Part shown: in pieces, positions 43,023 to 51,355 of the stretch
How the letters are laid out: each line of letters starts with the position of its first letter
Position numbering within the stretch: position 1 is the stretch's first letter
Assembly: GCF_002159175.1 (NCBI RefSeq)
Contig: NZ_NFGZ01000015.1
Location: forward strand, 1-64,000
DNA from: Flavonifractor sp. An92
GTDB taxonomy: Bacteria; Bacillota; Clostridia; Oscillospirales; Oscillospiraceae
Direction of reading: 5' to 3'
Length of the DNA: 64,000 nt
Made by a program: the position numbers and the translations under genes
The notes under the pieces: model-generated
What the model was told of the DNA's origin: nothing
What the model saw: only the letters and a program-made list of their open reading frames with translations
Databases searched by the model: none

Positions 43023-43481
43023 CTACTCTACGGTGACGTAGTCGATCAGTCCCTGCAAAATGCCCTCGCCGATGCCGTCCACCCGGGTCAGATCCTCCGG
43101 GATGCGGAAGGGGCCGTTGGCCTCCCGGTCCGCTACGATGGCCTGGGCCCGGGCGGGACCGATGCCGGGCAGGCGCTGCAATTCTTCGGCGGTGGCGGTG
43201 TTGAGATCAATTTTCTCGCCGGGCTGGACCTTGCCGCTGCTCTCCGCGTTTCCGCTTTCCGCATCCTCAGGCTCCGCGGTGGGCGAGGGCGAGGAGGTGG
43301 GAGCGGCAGAGGGCTCCGCCGTGGGCTGGGCCAGGGTCTTCTCCTCCTGCGTGAGGATGGCCTGGGTCTCCACCCGGATGGGCGGGGCGTCGCCCATGCC
43401 CCGGAGCATCCAACCGGCGGTGAATGCCACCGCCATGGCGGTCAGGAGGAGGGCCGCCCCCTCCAACCGGGAAATCTTCAT
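43023..43481 (-). CDS. ComEA-like helix-hairpin-helix protein
   Basis: The 152-residue protein has one N-terminal helix (about residues 7-26: LEGAALLLTAMAVAFTAGWML), a Thr/Glu/Ser/Pro linker, and a helix-hairpin-helix pair KIDLNTATAEELQRLPGIGPARAQAIVADREANGPFRIPEDLTRVDGIGEGILQGLIDYV (about 90-150), typical of ComEA. ComEA binds incoming DNA during transformation. No SLBB domain or ComEC gene is nearby, so a wider DNA-binding role is possible. Confidence 0.82.
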   Translation of the reverse strand: MKISRLEGAALLLTAMAVAFTAGWMLRGMGDAPPIRVETQAILTQEEKTLAQPTAEPSAAPTSSPSPTAEPEDAESGNAESSGKVQPGEKIDLNTATAEELQRLPGIGPARAQAIVADREANGPFRIPEDLTRVDGIGEGILQGLIDYVTVE

Positions 43482-43501
43482 CTTTTTCCCTCCCCATTCC
43501 G

Positions 43502-43530
43502 TTGCGCCCGGGGCGTTTCTTTGCTATAAT
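43502..43530 (+). promoter_or_regulatory. Sigma-A promoter of the D,D-carboxypeptidase gene
   Basis: TTGCGC (43502-43507), 17-base spacer, TATAAT (43525-43530). It implies a leader of about 100 bases. Confidence 0.65.
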
Positions 43531-43634
43531 GTGTCTACATAATCTGGCCGGGAGCGACTCTTTCCCCCACGATTTGCCGCGGAGGGACAGACGCCCCGAT
43601 TCTGTTATTATAACACAGCAGTGAGGAGTTTCCT

Positions 43635-45035
43635 ATGAAAAAAAACCGTTTCCTGTCCGCCCTACTCTTGTTCACGCTGCTCGCCGGGCTCCTGATGCCC
43701 ACCGCCGCTCTGGCGGCGGAGGGGAGCGGCAGCGCCATTCTGGACTCCATCCAGGTCCAGGCCAAGGCCGCCATCCTGGTGGATGACGACTACGGCGAGA
43801 TCCTCTACGAGCAGAACGCCCACGAGCAGAACTACCCCGCCTCCATCACCAAGGTCATGACCACCATGCTGGTCATCGAGGCCGTGGACCGGGGCGAGGC
43901 GGCCCTCACCGACATCGTCACGGTGGGCAACCAGGTGAACCTGGGCATCGGCGAAGGCGGCTCCGGCGTGGGCCTGAAGGAGGGGGAGCAGCTGAGTCTG
44001 GAGGACCTGCTGTACTGCGCCCTCACCGCCTCCGCCAACGAGGCCTGTAACGCCCTGGCCCAGTTCCTGTGCGGGGACGTGGCCACCTTTGTGGACCTGA
44101 TGAACCAGCGGGCCGCCGAGCTGGGTATGGAGGACACCCATTTCGCCAACACCCATGGCTACCACGACCCCGATCACTACACCACCGCCTATGACATCTA
44201 CCTCATGTGCCACGAGGCCATGAAGCACCCCACCTTCCGCACCATCGTCTCCTCGGTGGGCCACACCGTGCCCGCCACCAATATGAGCGAGGCCCGGGAG
44301 CTCCACGAGACCAACGCCCTGGTTTCCACCTGGCGCATCACCGGCTACTGGTACCGTTACGCCACCGGCATCAAGACCGGCTCCACCCCCGAGGCGGGCT
44401 ACTGCCTGGCCTCCTCGGCCACCAAGAATGACCGGAACCTGATCGCCGTGGTCCTGGGCGCGGAGAACCCCAAGAACCCGGACGGTTCCACCAACCGCCT
44501 CCAGTTCGCTGAGAGTACACGCCTGCTGGAGATCGGCTTCAACGACTTCTCCCGCCAGACCATCCTGGACGAGACGGTGAGCGACTTCCCCGAGGTGGCC
44601 GTTACCCTCTCCAAGGGCGCCAACTACGTCACCGTGCAGCCCTCCGGCTCTCTGGAGGCCACCCTGCCCAACGACATCGACCCCGCCGCCTTTGAGCGGA
44701 AGGTGGAGCTGCCCGCCGAGGTGGAGGCCCCGGTAGAGCAGGGACAGAAGCTGGGCACCGTCACCATGAGCTACAACGGCAAGGAGTACGGCCAGCTGGA
44801 TCTGGTGGCCACGGCCAGCGTGGAGCGGTCGGAGCTTCTGTACCGTGTGGACCGCATCCAGAAGTTCTTTGACCAGCTGTGGGTGAAGATCGTCCTCATC
44901 GTGCTGGCGGTCCTCATTGTGGTGCTGGTGCTGCGGGGGCTCCTGCTGGGCCGGGGCCGCAGCCGCTACGGCTCTTCCCGCCGGGGCGGGGGAAGCCGTC
45001 GGGGCCGGTATTCCGGCCGCCGTCGCCGCCGTTAA
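43635..45035 (+). CDS. D-alanyl-D-alanine carboxypeptidase (PBP5/DacF-like)
   Basis: The 466-residue enzyme trims peptidoglycan pentapeptides. It has a signal peptide (residues 1-29, ending LAAEG), SITK (active Ser about 72), SAN (about 131) and KTG (about 248). A C-terminal domain follows and then a transmembrane helix (about 414-438: WVKIVLIVLAVLIVVLVLRGLLLG). The tail is very basic, RGRSRYGSSRRGGGSRRGRYSGRRRRR. The Arg-rich tail, probably cytoplasmic, is uncommon. Confidence 0.9.
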   Translation: MKKNRFLSALLLFTLLAGLLMPTAALAAEGSGSAILDSIQVQAKAAILVDDDYGEILYEQNAHEQNYPASITKVMTTMLVIEAVDRGEAALTDIVTVGNQVNLGIGEGGSGVGLKEGEQLSLEDLLYCALTASANEACNALAQFLCGDVATFVDLMNQRAAELGMEDTHFANTHGYHDPDHYTTAYDIYLMCHEAMKHPTFRTIVSSVGHTVPATNMSEARELHETNALVSTWRITGYWYRYATGIKTGSTPEAGYCLASSATKNDRNLIAVVLGAENPKNPDGSTNRLQFAESTRLLEIGFNDFSRQTILDETVSDFPEVAVTLSKGANYVTVQPSGSLEATLPNDIDPAAFERKVELPAEVEAPVEQGQKLGTVTMSYNGKEYGQLDLVATASVERSELLYRVDRIQKFFDQLWVKIVLIVLAVLIVVLVLRGLLLGRGRSRYGSSRRGGGSRRGRYSGRRRRR

Positions 45036-45050
45036 ACCGACCACTATATG

Positions 45051-45086
45051 CCCCGGGCGGGCCGCGCCGCGGCTCTCCGGGGCCTT
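45051..45086 (+). terminator. Possible intrinsic terminator after the carboxypeptidase gene
   Basis: CCCCGG ... CCGGGG stem with a GC-rich interior followed by CCTTTT. Weak T-run, so only moderate support; read-through into the TetR gene is possible. Confidence 0.4.
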
Positions 45087-45113
45087 TTGCAGATCCACGG
45101 GAGGGAGAAGCAT

Positions 45114-45710
45114 ATGGCAAAGCAGAAGCGCAATACCCGCGGCCGCATCATCGAGGCGGCCTGGCAGCTCTTTTATCAGCAGGGCTACGACGACACCACC
45201 GTGGAGGAGATCATCGAGGCATCGGGCACCTCCCGGGGTTCCTTCTACCACTATTTTGAGGGAAAGGACGCGCTGCTCTCTACGGTGTCCTTCCTCTTCG
45301 ACCAGAAGTACGAACAGCTCATGGAGACCATCGACCCGGACATGGACCGCTTCGAGCAGCTCATGTACCTCAACCGGGAGCTCTTCGCCATGATCGAGAA
45401 CTCCATCTCCCTGGACCTGCTGGCCCGGCTCTACTCCTCCCAGCTCATCACCCGGGGGGACAAGCATCTGCTGGACCACAACCGCACCTATTATAAGCTC
45501 CTGCGGCAGATCGTCCTCCAGGGCCAGCAGCGGGGAGAGCTGCGCGGCGATGTGACCGTCAACGAGATGGTGCGGGTCTACGCCCTGTGCGAGCGGGCCC
45601 TCATCTACGACTGGTGCCTCTCCAGCGGAGACTACTCCCTGCGCCGGTACGGCGAGACCATGATGCCGATGTTTTTCCAGGGATTCCGGAGCACAGGAAA
45701 AACTTTGTAG
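45114..45710 (+). CDS. TetR/AcrR-family transcriptional regulator
   Basis: The 198-residue regulator has the helix-turn-helix TRGRIIEAAWQLFYQQGYDDTTVEEIIEASGTSRGSFYHYFEGKDALL (about residues 8-55) and a helical ligand domain. ATG 45114 has GGGAGG nine bases upstream. It sits between the carboxypeptidase and putP genes. A strong palindrome (45789-45820) lies between it and putP. Target and ligand are unknown. Confidence 0.85.
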   Translation: MAKQKRNTRGRIIEAAWQLFYQQGYDDTTVEEIIEASGTSRGSFYHYFEGKDALLSTVSFLFDQKYEQLMETIDPDMDRFEQLMYLNRELFAMIENSISLDLLARLYSSQLITRGDKHLLDHNRTYYKLLRQIVLQGQQRGELRGDVTVNEMVRVYALCERALIYDWCLSSGDYSLRRYGETMMPMFFQGFRSTGKTL

Positions 45711-45788
45711 AATCGTACAAAAGGCTTTTTTAAAAGAAGTACAGCCTGATAATCAAGTAATAGCAAGCGATAGTGGCGATTTTATTGG

Positions 45789-45820
45789 AACAGAGTACAG
45801 AATTTATTCTGTACTCTGTT
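45789..45820. repeat. Perfect 15-bp inverted repeat
   Basis: AACAGAGTACAGAAT / ATTCTGTACTCTGTT with 2 central bases. Followed by CTCTATTTTG on the plus side, so it may be a weak terminator after the TetR gene, or an operator for putP. Confidence 0.7.
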
Positions 45821-45848
45821 CTCTATTTTGTTCCGCTCCGTATTGTGC

Positions 45849-45854
45849 TATAAT
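45849..45854 (+). promoter_or_regulatory. -10 element of putP
   Basis: TATAAT at 45849-45854 with a poor -35 (TTTTGT, 17-base spacer). Located 84 bases before the putP start. Confidence 0.5.
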
Positions 45855-45937
45855 GCCCATACTGCGTCCTCGGGGCCGGTTTCCCCAAAGTGTGTGTGTA
45901 GTATGGACGGCCCGCGCCGTCAGTAAGGAGAGGACCA

Positions 45938-47479
45938 ATGACCAGTTCCCAGTTTTGCATCATGGCCACCATCATCGTCTACCTCTGCATGGTGATCTTC
46001 ACCGGCGTGATGATCGGCCGCCGTTCCAAAAAGAGCTCCGAGGGCTTCTACCTGGGGGGCCGGGGGATGGGACCCCTGGTGACCGCCATGAGCGCCGAGG
46101 CCTCGGATATGAGCAGCTACCTCCTGATGGGTATCCCCGGCCTTGCCTACCTCAGCGGCGTGGCCGACGCCAGCTGGACCGCCATCGGCCTGGCCTTCGG
46201 CACCTATCTGAACTTCCTGCTGGTGGCCCGGCGGCTGCGCCGGTACAGCGTGCAGCTGGACGCCATCACCATCCCCAGCTTCATCTCCAAGCGCTACGGG
46301 GAGAAGAAGCCGGTGATCATGTGCATCTCTGCCCTCATCATCCTCATCTTCTTCGTGCCCTATGTAGCCTCGGGCCTGGCCGCCATCGGCAAGCTCTTCC
46401 ACAGCCTCTTCGGCTGGGACTACATGGCCGCCGTGGTGGTGGGCGCCATCGTCATCATCAGCTATACCTCGGTGGGCGGCTTCTCCGCCGTGGCCACCAT
46501 GGACCTCATTCAGTCGGTCATCATGACCATCGCCCTGACCATCATCGTGGTGTTCGGCGTGGTGCAGGCCGGCGGCATGGAGGTGGTGCTGGACCACGCC
46601 CGGTCCCTGCCCGGCTACCTCAGCTTCACCCAGACCTTCAACGTCTCCACGGGCAGCGCCGAGCCCTACGGCATCATCCGCATCGTGTCCATGATGGCCT
46701 GGGGCCTGGGCTACTTCGGCATGCCCCACATCCTGGTCCGCTTCATGGCCATCCGCAATGAGGAGGAGCTGAAAATCTCCCGCCGCATCGCCGCCGTGTG
46801 GGTGGTCATCTCCATGGCTGTGGCGGTGTTCATCGGCATCGTGGGCCACGCGGTGTCCTCGGTGGGCCGCATCCCCTTCCTGGAGGGCAGCGCCACCGAG
46901 ACCGTCATCGTGCGCCTGGCCGACCTCCTGTCCAGCTACGGCATCTTCCCCGCCATCGTGGCCGGCTGCATCCTGGCCGGCATCCTGGCGGCCACCATGT
47001 CCACCGCCGACTCCCAGCTGCTGGCCGCCTCCTCCGCCTTCTCGGAGAACATCGTGCAGAACATCTTCGGCATCAAGCTCACCGCCAAGCAGAACATGCT
47101 GGTGGCCCGTCTCACCGTCATCGTCATCGCGGTCATCGCCATCTTCCTGGCCGCCGACCCGGAGAGCAACGTGTTCCAGATCGTCTCCTTTGCCTGGGCG
47201 GGCTTCGGCGCCACCTTCGGCCCCGCCATGCTGTGCGCCCTGTTCTGGAAGCGGAGCAACCGTCAGGGCATCATGGCCGGCCTGGTGGTGGGCGGCGTGA
47301 TGATCTTCGTGTGGAAGTTCCTGGTCCGGCCCATGGGCGGCATCTGGGACATCTACGAGCTGCTGCCCGCCTTTCTCTGCGCCACCCTGGCCATTGTGGT
47401 GGTCTCCCTCCTCACCCCCGCGCCGGAGCGGGAAGTGGTGGAGGCCTTCGAGTCCTACAACCGTCCGGCCCAGAAGTAA
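45938..47479 (+). CDS. putP: Sodium/proline symporter
   Basis: The 513-residue sodium:solute symporter has about 12-13 helices. Signature parts: GEGFYLGGRGMGPLVTAMSAEASDMSSYLLMGIPG (about residues 35-70), VGGFSAVATMDLIQ, WGLGYFGMPHILVRFMAI and SCAATMSTADSQLLAASSAF-type ILAATMSTADSQLL. These agree with PutP. Proline fits Stickland metabolism, in which it is an electron acceptor. AAGGAG is eight bases before the ATG. Confidence 0.9.
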   Translation: MTSSQFCIMATIIVYLCMVIFTGVMIGRRSKKSSEGFYLGGRGMGPLVTAMSAEASDMSSYLLMGIPGLAYLSGVADASWTAIGLAFGTYLNFLLVARRLRRYSVQLDAITIPSFISKRYGEKKPVIMCISALIILIFFVPYVASGLAAIGKLFHSLFGWDYMAAVVVGAIVIISYTSVGGFSAVATMDLIQSVIMTIALTIIVVFGVVQAGGMEVVLDHARSLPGYLSFTQTFNVSTGSAEPYGIIRIVSMMAWGLGYFGMPHILVRFMAIRNEEELKISRRIAAVWVVISMAVAVFIGIVGHAVSSVGRIPFLEGSATETVIVRLADLLSSYGIFPAIVAGCILAGILAATMSTADSQLLAASSAFSENIVQNIFGIKLTAKQNMLVARLTVIVIAVIAIFLAADPESNVFQIVSFAWAGFGATFGPAMLCALFWKRSNRQGIMAGLVVGGVMIFVWKFLVRPMGGIWDIYELLPAFLCATLAIVVVSLLTPAPEREVVEAFESYNRPAQK

Positions 47480-47512
47480 AGCGCTCTTTCCACCGGGAAT
47501 GCCCCGGTGGTG

Positions 47513-47556
47513 GAAAAAACCGCGCGTCTCCCAAAATGGAGACGCGCGGTTTTTCG
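47513..47556. terminator. Bidirectional intrinsic terminator
   Basis: AAAAAACCGCGCGTCTCC / GGAGACGCGCGGTTTTT between convergent putP and modC. Confidence 0.9.
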
Positions 47557-48615
47557 TTACGAGGTCAGCAGGAGCAGGTCGTGGGGCTCCACCCGGAGCA
47601 GCAGCTCTCTGGGGGACCCCAGGGCTTCCCAGCGCTCCTTGTCCAGCTCCAGACGGAGGAGGGACTGGCCCTCGCTCCCGCCGGGAGTGGCGAGCATGAC
47701 GATGTTGGAGAAGAGGTTGTCGATTACCCGCACCACCCGGCAGGGGATCACGTTCTCCCCCGGCTCCGCCACCGGGCGGAGGAAGTGGGCCCGGACGCCC
47801 ACGTGGGTGAGGCCCTCCGGCAGAGGTCGGGCGCAGGTGAGGGTAACGCCCCAGTCCAGGGCCTCCACCCGCCCGTCAGGGGTTGGCTTGGCCAGGGAGA
47901 GGTTCTTGCAGCCCGAGAGCAGGCAGGCCGCCACGGTGGCCGGGGCGTCGAAGAGGGCCTGGACGCTGTGGGGCGGGTCGGAGCGGCCCTGGTCCAGGAC
48001 GCACACATTCCGGCACAGGCGCACCACCTCGTCCCGGCTGTGGGTGACCAGCACCACCGGCTTCTGAAAGCGCTCCAGTACGTCCATCAGGTCCAGCTCC
48101 AGCTGCCAGCGCAGGTAGCTGTCCAGGGCGGAGAAGGGCTCGTCCAGCAGCAGCGCCTCCGGGTCCCCGGCCAGGATACGGGCCAGGGCCACCCGCTGCT
48201 GCTGCCCGCCGGAGAGCTGGGCCGGGCGGCGGCGCTCCAGCCCGGTGAGGTAGAAGCGCTCCACCAGCTCCTTGAGCCGCTGCTGTTTGACCGTCTTGTC
48301 TTTCTCACGGCACATGCCGGCCAGAATGTTCTGCTCCACCGTCAGGTTGGGGAAGAGGGCGTAGTTCTGGAAGAGAAAGCCCACCTTCCGCTGCTGGGGC
48401 GGCAGGTCGATGCGCTTTTTCGCGTCGAAGAGGGTGCGGCCATTAAGCTCGATGTGGCCTTTGTCCGGCTTTACGATGCCGGCGATGCACCGAAGGGTCA
48501 TGGACTTGCCGCAGCCCGAGGCCCCCAGCAGGCCCATCACGCCCTGGTCGCTCTCAAAGGACACATTCAAGTGGAAGGAGCCGAAATCCTTCTGGATGTC
48601 CACCACAAGGCTCAC
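47557..48615 (-). CDS. modC: Molybdate ABC transporter ATP-binding protein
   Basis: The 352-residue ATPase starts at GTG 48615, overlapping the modB stop (GTGA). Walker A GASGCGKS (about residues 31-38), signature LSGGQQQRVALARIL, Walker B ALLLDEPFSALD, and a C-terminal regulatory part (about 235-350) ending LLLRVEPHDLLLL. The C-terminal domain distinguishes ModC from TupC. A longer reading of the frame upstream is a shadow of modB. Confidence 0.9.
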   Translation of the reverse strand: MSLVVDIQKDFGSFHLNVSFESDQGVMGLLGASGCGKSMTLRCIAGIVKPDKGHIELNGRTLFDAKKRIDLPPQQRKVGFLFQNYALFPNLTVEQNILAGMCREKDKTVKQQRLKELVERFYLTGLERRRPAQLSGGQQQRVALARILAGDPEALLLDEPFSALDSYLRWQLELDLMDVLERFQKPVVLVTHSRDEVVRLCRNVCVLDQGRSDPPHSVQALFDAPATVAACLLSGCKNLSLAKPTPDGRVEALDWGVTLTCARPLPEGLTHVGVRAHFLRPVAEPGENVIPCRVVRVIDNLFSNIVMLATPGGSEGQSLLRLELDKERWEALGSPRELLLRVEPHDLLLLTS

Positions 48616-49301
48616 GAAGCCACCCCCTTCCGGGCCGACCGGGCGGAGCGGTCCCGCCGCTCCATCATGTTCACGGTCAGCAGCACCACCGCCGAGATGG
48701 CCAGATTCACCAGCACCCACTTCATGGCGGTGGCGTCGTCGCCGGTGCGCCAGAGCTGGTAGACGGTGGTGGAGATGGTGGCGGTCTTGCCGGGGGTGTA
48801 CCCGGCGATCATGGCGGTAGCGCCGTACTCGCCCAGAGCCCGGGCAAAGGCCAGCACCGTCCCCGCCAAAATGCCCTGGCGGCAGTAGGGCATCCGCACC
48901 CGCCAAAAAATCCAGGTGTTGGAGAGGCCCAGAGTCTGGGCGGCCTGGGCCAGGGTCTCGTCGAAGGACTCGAAGGCCCCCCGTGCGGTGCGGTACATGA
49001 GGGGGAAGGCCACCACCGCCGAGGCGAAGATGGCCGAGTACCACACCATGGTGAGCCGCACGTCAAAGGTGTTCAAAAACCACAGCCCCACCACCCGCTT
49101 GGGGCCCAGCAGCCGCAGCAGGAAGTAGCCCACCACCGTGGGGGGGAGGACCAGCGGGAGGGTGAGCACCACGTCCAGCACGCCCTTCAGGAGCCGGGGC
49201 AGCTTTGCCACATAGTAGGCGCACAGAATGCCCAGGAAGAAGATGAGGACGGTAGAGATGGCGGCGATGCGCAGGGAGTTATAGAGCGGGTACCAATCCA
49301 A
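48612..49301 (-). CDS. modB: Molybdate ABC transporter permease
   Basis: The 229-residue permease has about five helices, including ILCAYYVAKLPRL, LVLPPTVVGYFLL and AVVAFPLMYRTARGAF. The EAA loop is ETLAQAAQTLGLSNTWIFWRVRMPYCRQGI. Typical ModB length. It lies between modA (41 bases) and modC (overlap). Confidence 0.9.
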   Translation of the reverse strand: MDWYPLYNSLRIAAISTVLIFFLGILCAYYVAKLPRLLKGVLDVVLTLPLVLPPTVVGYFLLRLLGPKRVVGLWFLNTFDVRLTMVWYSAIFASAVVAFPLMYRTARGAFESFDETLAQAAQTLGLSNTWIFWRVRMPYCRQGILAGTVLAFARALGEYGATAMIAGYTPGKTATISTTVYQLWRTGDDATAMKWVLVNLAISAVVLLTVNMMERRDRSARSARKGVAS

Positions 49302-49342
49302 GGGACCGCCCCCTTTCGGAAAGCAGTGGGGAGGGCGTCATA

Positions 49343-50212
49343 TCAGCCCAGAACGGTGAAGCCCACGCCCTCCAGCACGGCCACGGCGTCGGCATCGGTG
49401 TGGAGGTAATCCAGGAAGGCCTGGGCGGCGTCCTTGGCCTCGGGGGTGCCGCTCTTCATGACGGCGGCGGGGTAGATGACCTGGTCGCACATGTCGGCGG
49501 TGGCCTGGTCCACCACGTTCAGCTCATAGGTGTAGGCGTCGGTGGCGTAGATGATGCCGCAGTCCACGGCGCCCTCCTTGACCTGGTTGGCCACCTCGGA
49601 GACGTTGGAGGCGTAGGTCACCTTGCCGTCCGCTTCCAGACCGGCGATGTCGATGCCCAGGGTGTCCAGGATCTGCAGGGAATAGGCGCCCACGGGCACG
49701 TCGTCATTGCCCAGGCACAGCAGGGAGAGCTTGTCGGTGGCGAGGTCCTGGAAGGACTGGATGTCCTTGGGATTGTCGTCGGGGACGGCCAGAACCACCT
49801 TGTTTTCCACCAGGTCGATGCGGGTGTCGGAGTAGACAAAGTCCAGCCCCTCATTGGTGCCGGTGGTGTCGGCGCTGTCCAGCTGGTTCATCTGCTTCTG
49901 GGCGGCGGAAATGAAGATATCACAGGGCGCGCCCTCCTCGATCTGGGTCTTGAGGGTGCCCGAAGAGTCGAAGGTAAAGGTGAGGGTCACATTGGGGGCA
50001 ACCTCTTTGTAGAGGTCGGCGATCTCGGTGAGGGTGGCCTCCATGGAGGCCGCGGCAAAGACGATCACTTCCACGTTTTCGGTGTTCTCGGAAGGGACGG
50101 CCTGGGAGGGATCGGAAGATGGCTCCTGGGAGGGCTGCGTGGCGGTGCCGCCGCAGGCGGTGAGGCTTACGCCCAGAGCCAGAGCCAGGGCCAGAGACAG
50201 AAACTTTTTCAT
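49343..50212 (-). CDS. modA: Molybdate-binding lipoprotein
   Basis: The 289-residue receptor has a lipobox LTAC (Cys about 20), a Ser/Pro linker and the ModA core starting VEVIVFAAASMEATLTEIADLYK, with FTFDSSGTLKTQIEEGAPCDIFISA and VDCGIIYATDAY. It binds molybdate and, in some homologs, tungstate. ATG 50212 is eight bases from AAAGGAG, and that site is part of an RNA stem (see the 50219-50315 entry). No PBP-permutation here, unlike TupA. Confidence 0.92.
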   Translation of the reverse strand: MKKFLSLALALALGVSLTACGGTATQPSQEPSSDPSQAVPSENTENVEVIVFAAASMEATLTEIADLYKEVAPNVTLTFTFDSSGTLKTQIEEGAPCDIFISAAQKQMNQLDSADTTGTNEGLDFVYSDTRIDLVENKVVLAVPDDNPKDIQSFQDLATDKLSLLCLGNDDVPVGAYSLQILDTLGIDIAGLEADGKVTYASNVSEVANQVKEGAVDCGIIYATDAYTYELNVVDQATADMCDQVIYPAAVMKSGTPEAKDAAQAFLDYLHTDADAVAVLEGVGFTVLG

Positions 50213-50218
50213 GTGGAA

Positions 50219-50315
50219 AACTCCTTTACAAAATCGGTAGGCCGGCCTGTTTCCGGACCGACCCGTTGGTCCGCCGCCGTGGCCCAAAGGGCTTTAGGCG
50301 GACGGACTCGAAGTT
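50219..50315 (-). ncRNA. Candidate Moco-type riboswitch controlling modA translation
   Basis: In the leader between the MOSC-MogA gene and modA, the minus strand begins AACTTCGAG (50315 down), has GCCTAAAGCC, GCGGCGGAC and a GGAAAC GNRA-type loop, and ends AAAGGAGTT. The ends AACTTC and GGAGTT can pair over 6 bp. The 3' half of that pair is the modA Shine-Dalgarno site, so folding would block translation. The order of these blocks matches the RNA at 55668-55761, so both belong to one family. The Moco/Tuco riboswitch family is the natural candidate, but I cannot run a covariance search. A further stem (ATCGGT/ACCGAT) encloses a wider domain reaching 50395. Confidence 0.6.
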
Positions 50316-50395
50316 TTTGGGACGCGGGGGATGAAAGGCTCACCTCCTCCGAGCAAATTTCCCATAAACCGGTACAGCACCGGAGAGGGACCGAT

Positions 50396-51313
50396 TTACC
50401 GGGCGCAGTTGCCGCCGGTGCCCTTTAAAATGTCCAGTCCGTGGCACAGGGGGGGCAGGATGTACTCCAGGCACTCCCGCACCGCCTTGGGGCTGCCGGG
50501 GAGGTTGACGATGAGGGTGCCCTTGCGGATGCCCGCCGCCGAGCGGGTGAGCATGGCCCGGGGGGTGATCTGGAGAGAGAGGGCCCGCATGGCCTCAGGG
50601 ATGCCGGGCACTTCCCGGTCGATGACGTCCTTGGTGGCCTCGGGGGTCCAGTCCCGGGGAGAGAAGCCGGTGCCGCCGGTGGTGAGCACCAGGTCGGCCA
50701 CGCCCTCGTCGGCGATGCGCCGCAGCTCCCCGGCCAGCTCCTCCCGCTCGTCGGGGAGGAGGGCGGTGTGGACCACGGGGTAGCCGGCATCCTTCAAAAT
50801 CGCGCAGATGGTGGGGCCGCTCAGGTCAGCACGCTTGCCCGCCGCGCCGGAGTCGCTCACCGTGATGACGGCGGCCCGGAAGGGAAGCTCCATCCGGAAC
50901 TCGTCCCCGGGGCGGATGTCGCCGCCGTGGAGAACTTTGGTGAACACGCCCTGCTTGGGCATGATGCACTCGCCCATCTTTTTGAAAATCTCGCAGCCGT
51001 TGTGGCACTCCTTGCCGATCTGGGTCAGCTCCAGCACCACGTCGTTGCAGTAGAACTTGGTGCCGATGGGGAGGGTGGCAAAGTCGATGCCGTCCACGAT
51101 GATGTTTTCGCCAAAGGCACCGTCGGTGACCTCCGCACCCCGGGCCCGGAAGGCCTCGATCTTGTCGTGGGAGAGGAGGGAGACCTGCCGGTGCCACTTG
51201 CCCGCGTGGGCGTCGTTCTGGATGCCCCAGTCCTCCACCACATGGGCCACATCCACCGGATGCTTCTGGGTCCCCTTCTTTTCGCTGATACAGACAGCGA
51301 TTACCTTGCTCAT
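50396..51313 (-). CDS. MOSC domain-MogA/MoaB fusion protein
   Basis: The 305-residue protein joins a MOSC domain (about residues 1-143; VISEKKGTQKHPVDVAH, HDGAFGENI-type GAFGENIIV, and the Cys-rich GKECHNGCEIFKKMGECIMPKQGVF) to a MogA/MoaB molybdopterin adenylyltransferase (about 144-305; VITVSDSGAAGKRADLSG, LTTGGTGFSPRDWTPEAT, NLPGSPKAVRECLEYILP). MogA makes the AMP-pterin used by MoeA; MOSC domains handle sulfur or pterin cofactor transfer. ATG 51313 has GAGGTG. Fusion is known in Clostridia. Confidence 0.88.
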   Translation of the reverse strand: MSKVIAVCISEKKGTQKHPVDVAHVVEDWGIQNDAHAGKWHRQVSLLSHDKIEAFRARGAEVTDGAFGENIIVDGIDFATLPIGTKFYCNDVVLELTQIGKECHNGCEIFKKMGECIMPKQGVFTKVLHGGDIRPGDEFRMELPFRAAVITVSDSGAAGKRADLSGPTICAILKDAGYPVVHTALLPDEREELAGELRRIADEGVADLVLTTGGTGFSPRDWTPEATKDVIDREVPGIPEAMRALSLQITPRAMLTRSAAGIRKGTLIVNLPGSPKAVRECLEYILPPLCHGLDILKGTGGNCAR

Positions 51314-51355
51314 GGATAACACCTCGTAATCAAAAAATAAGAGGGAAATTTCGGT

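Noticed and set aside
47557-49044. 495-residue reading of modC
   Set aside because: The first 143 codons are a shadow of modB; the GTG at 48615 overlaps the modB stop as expected for coupled translation.
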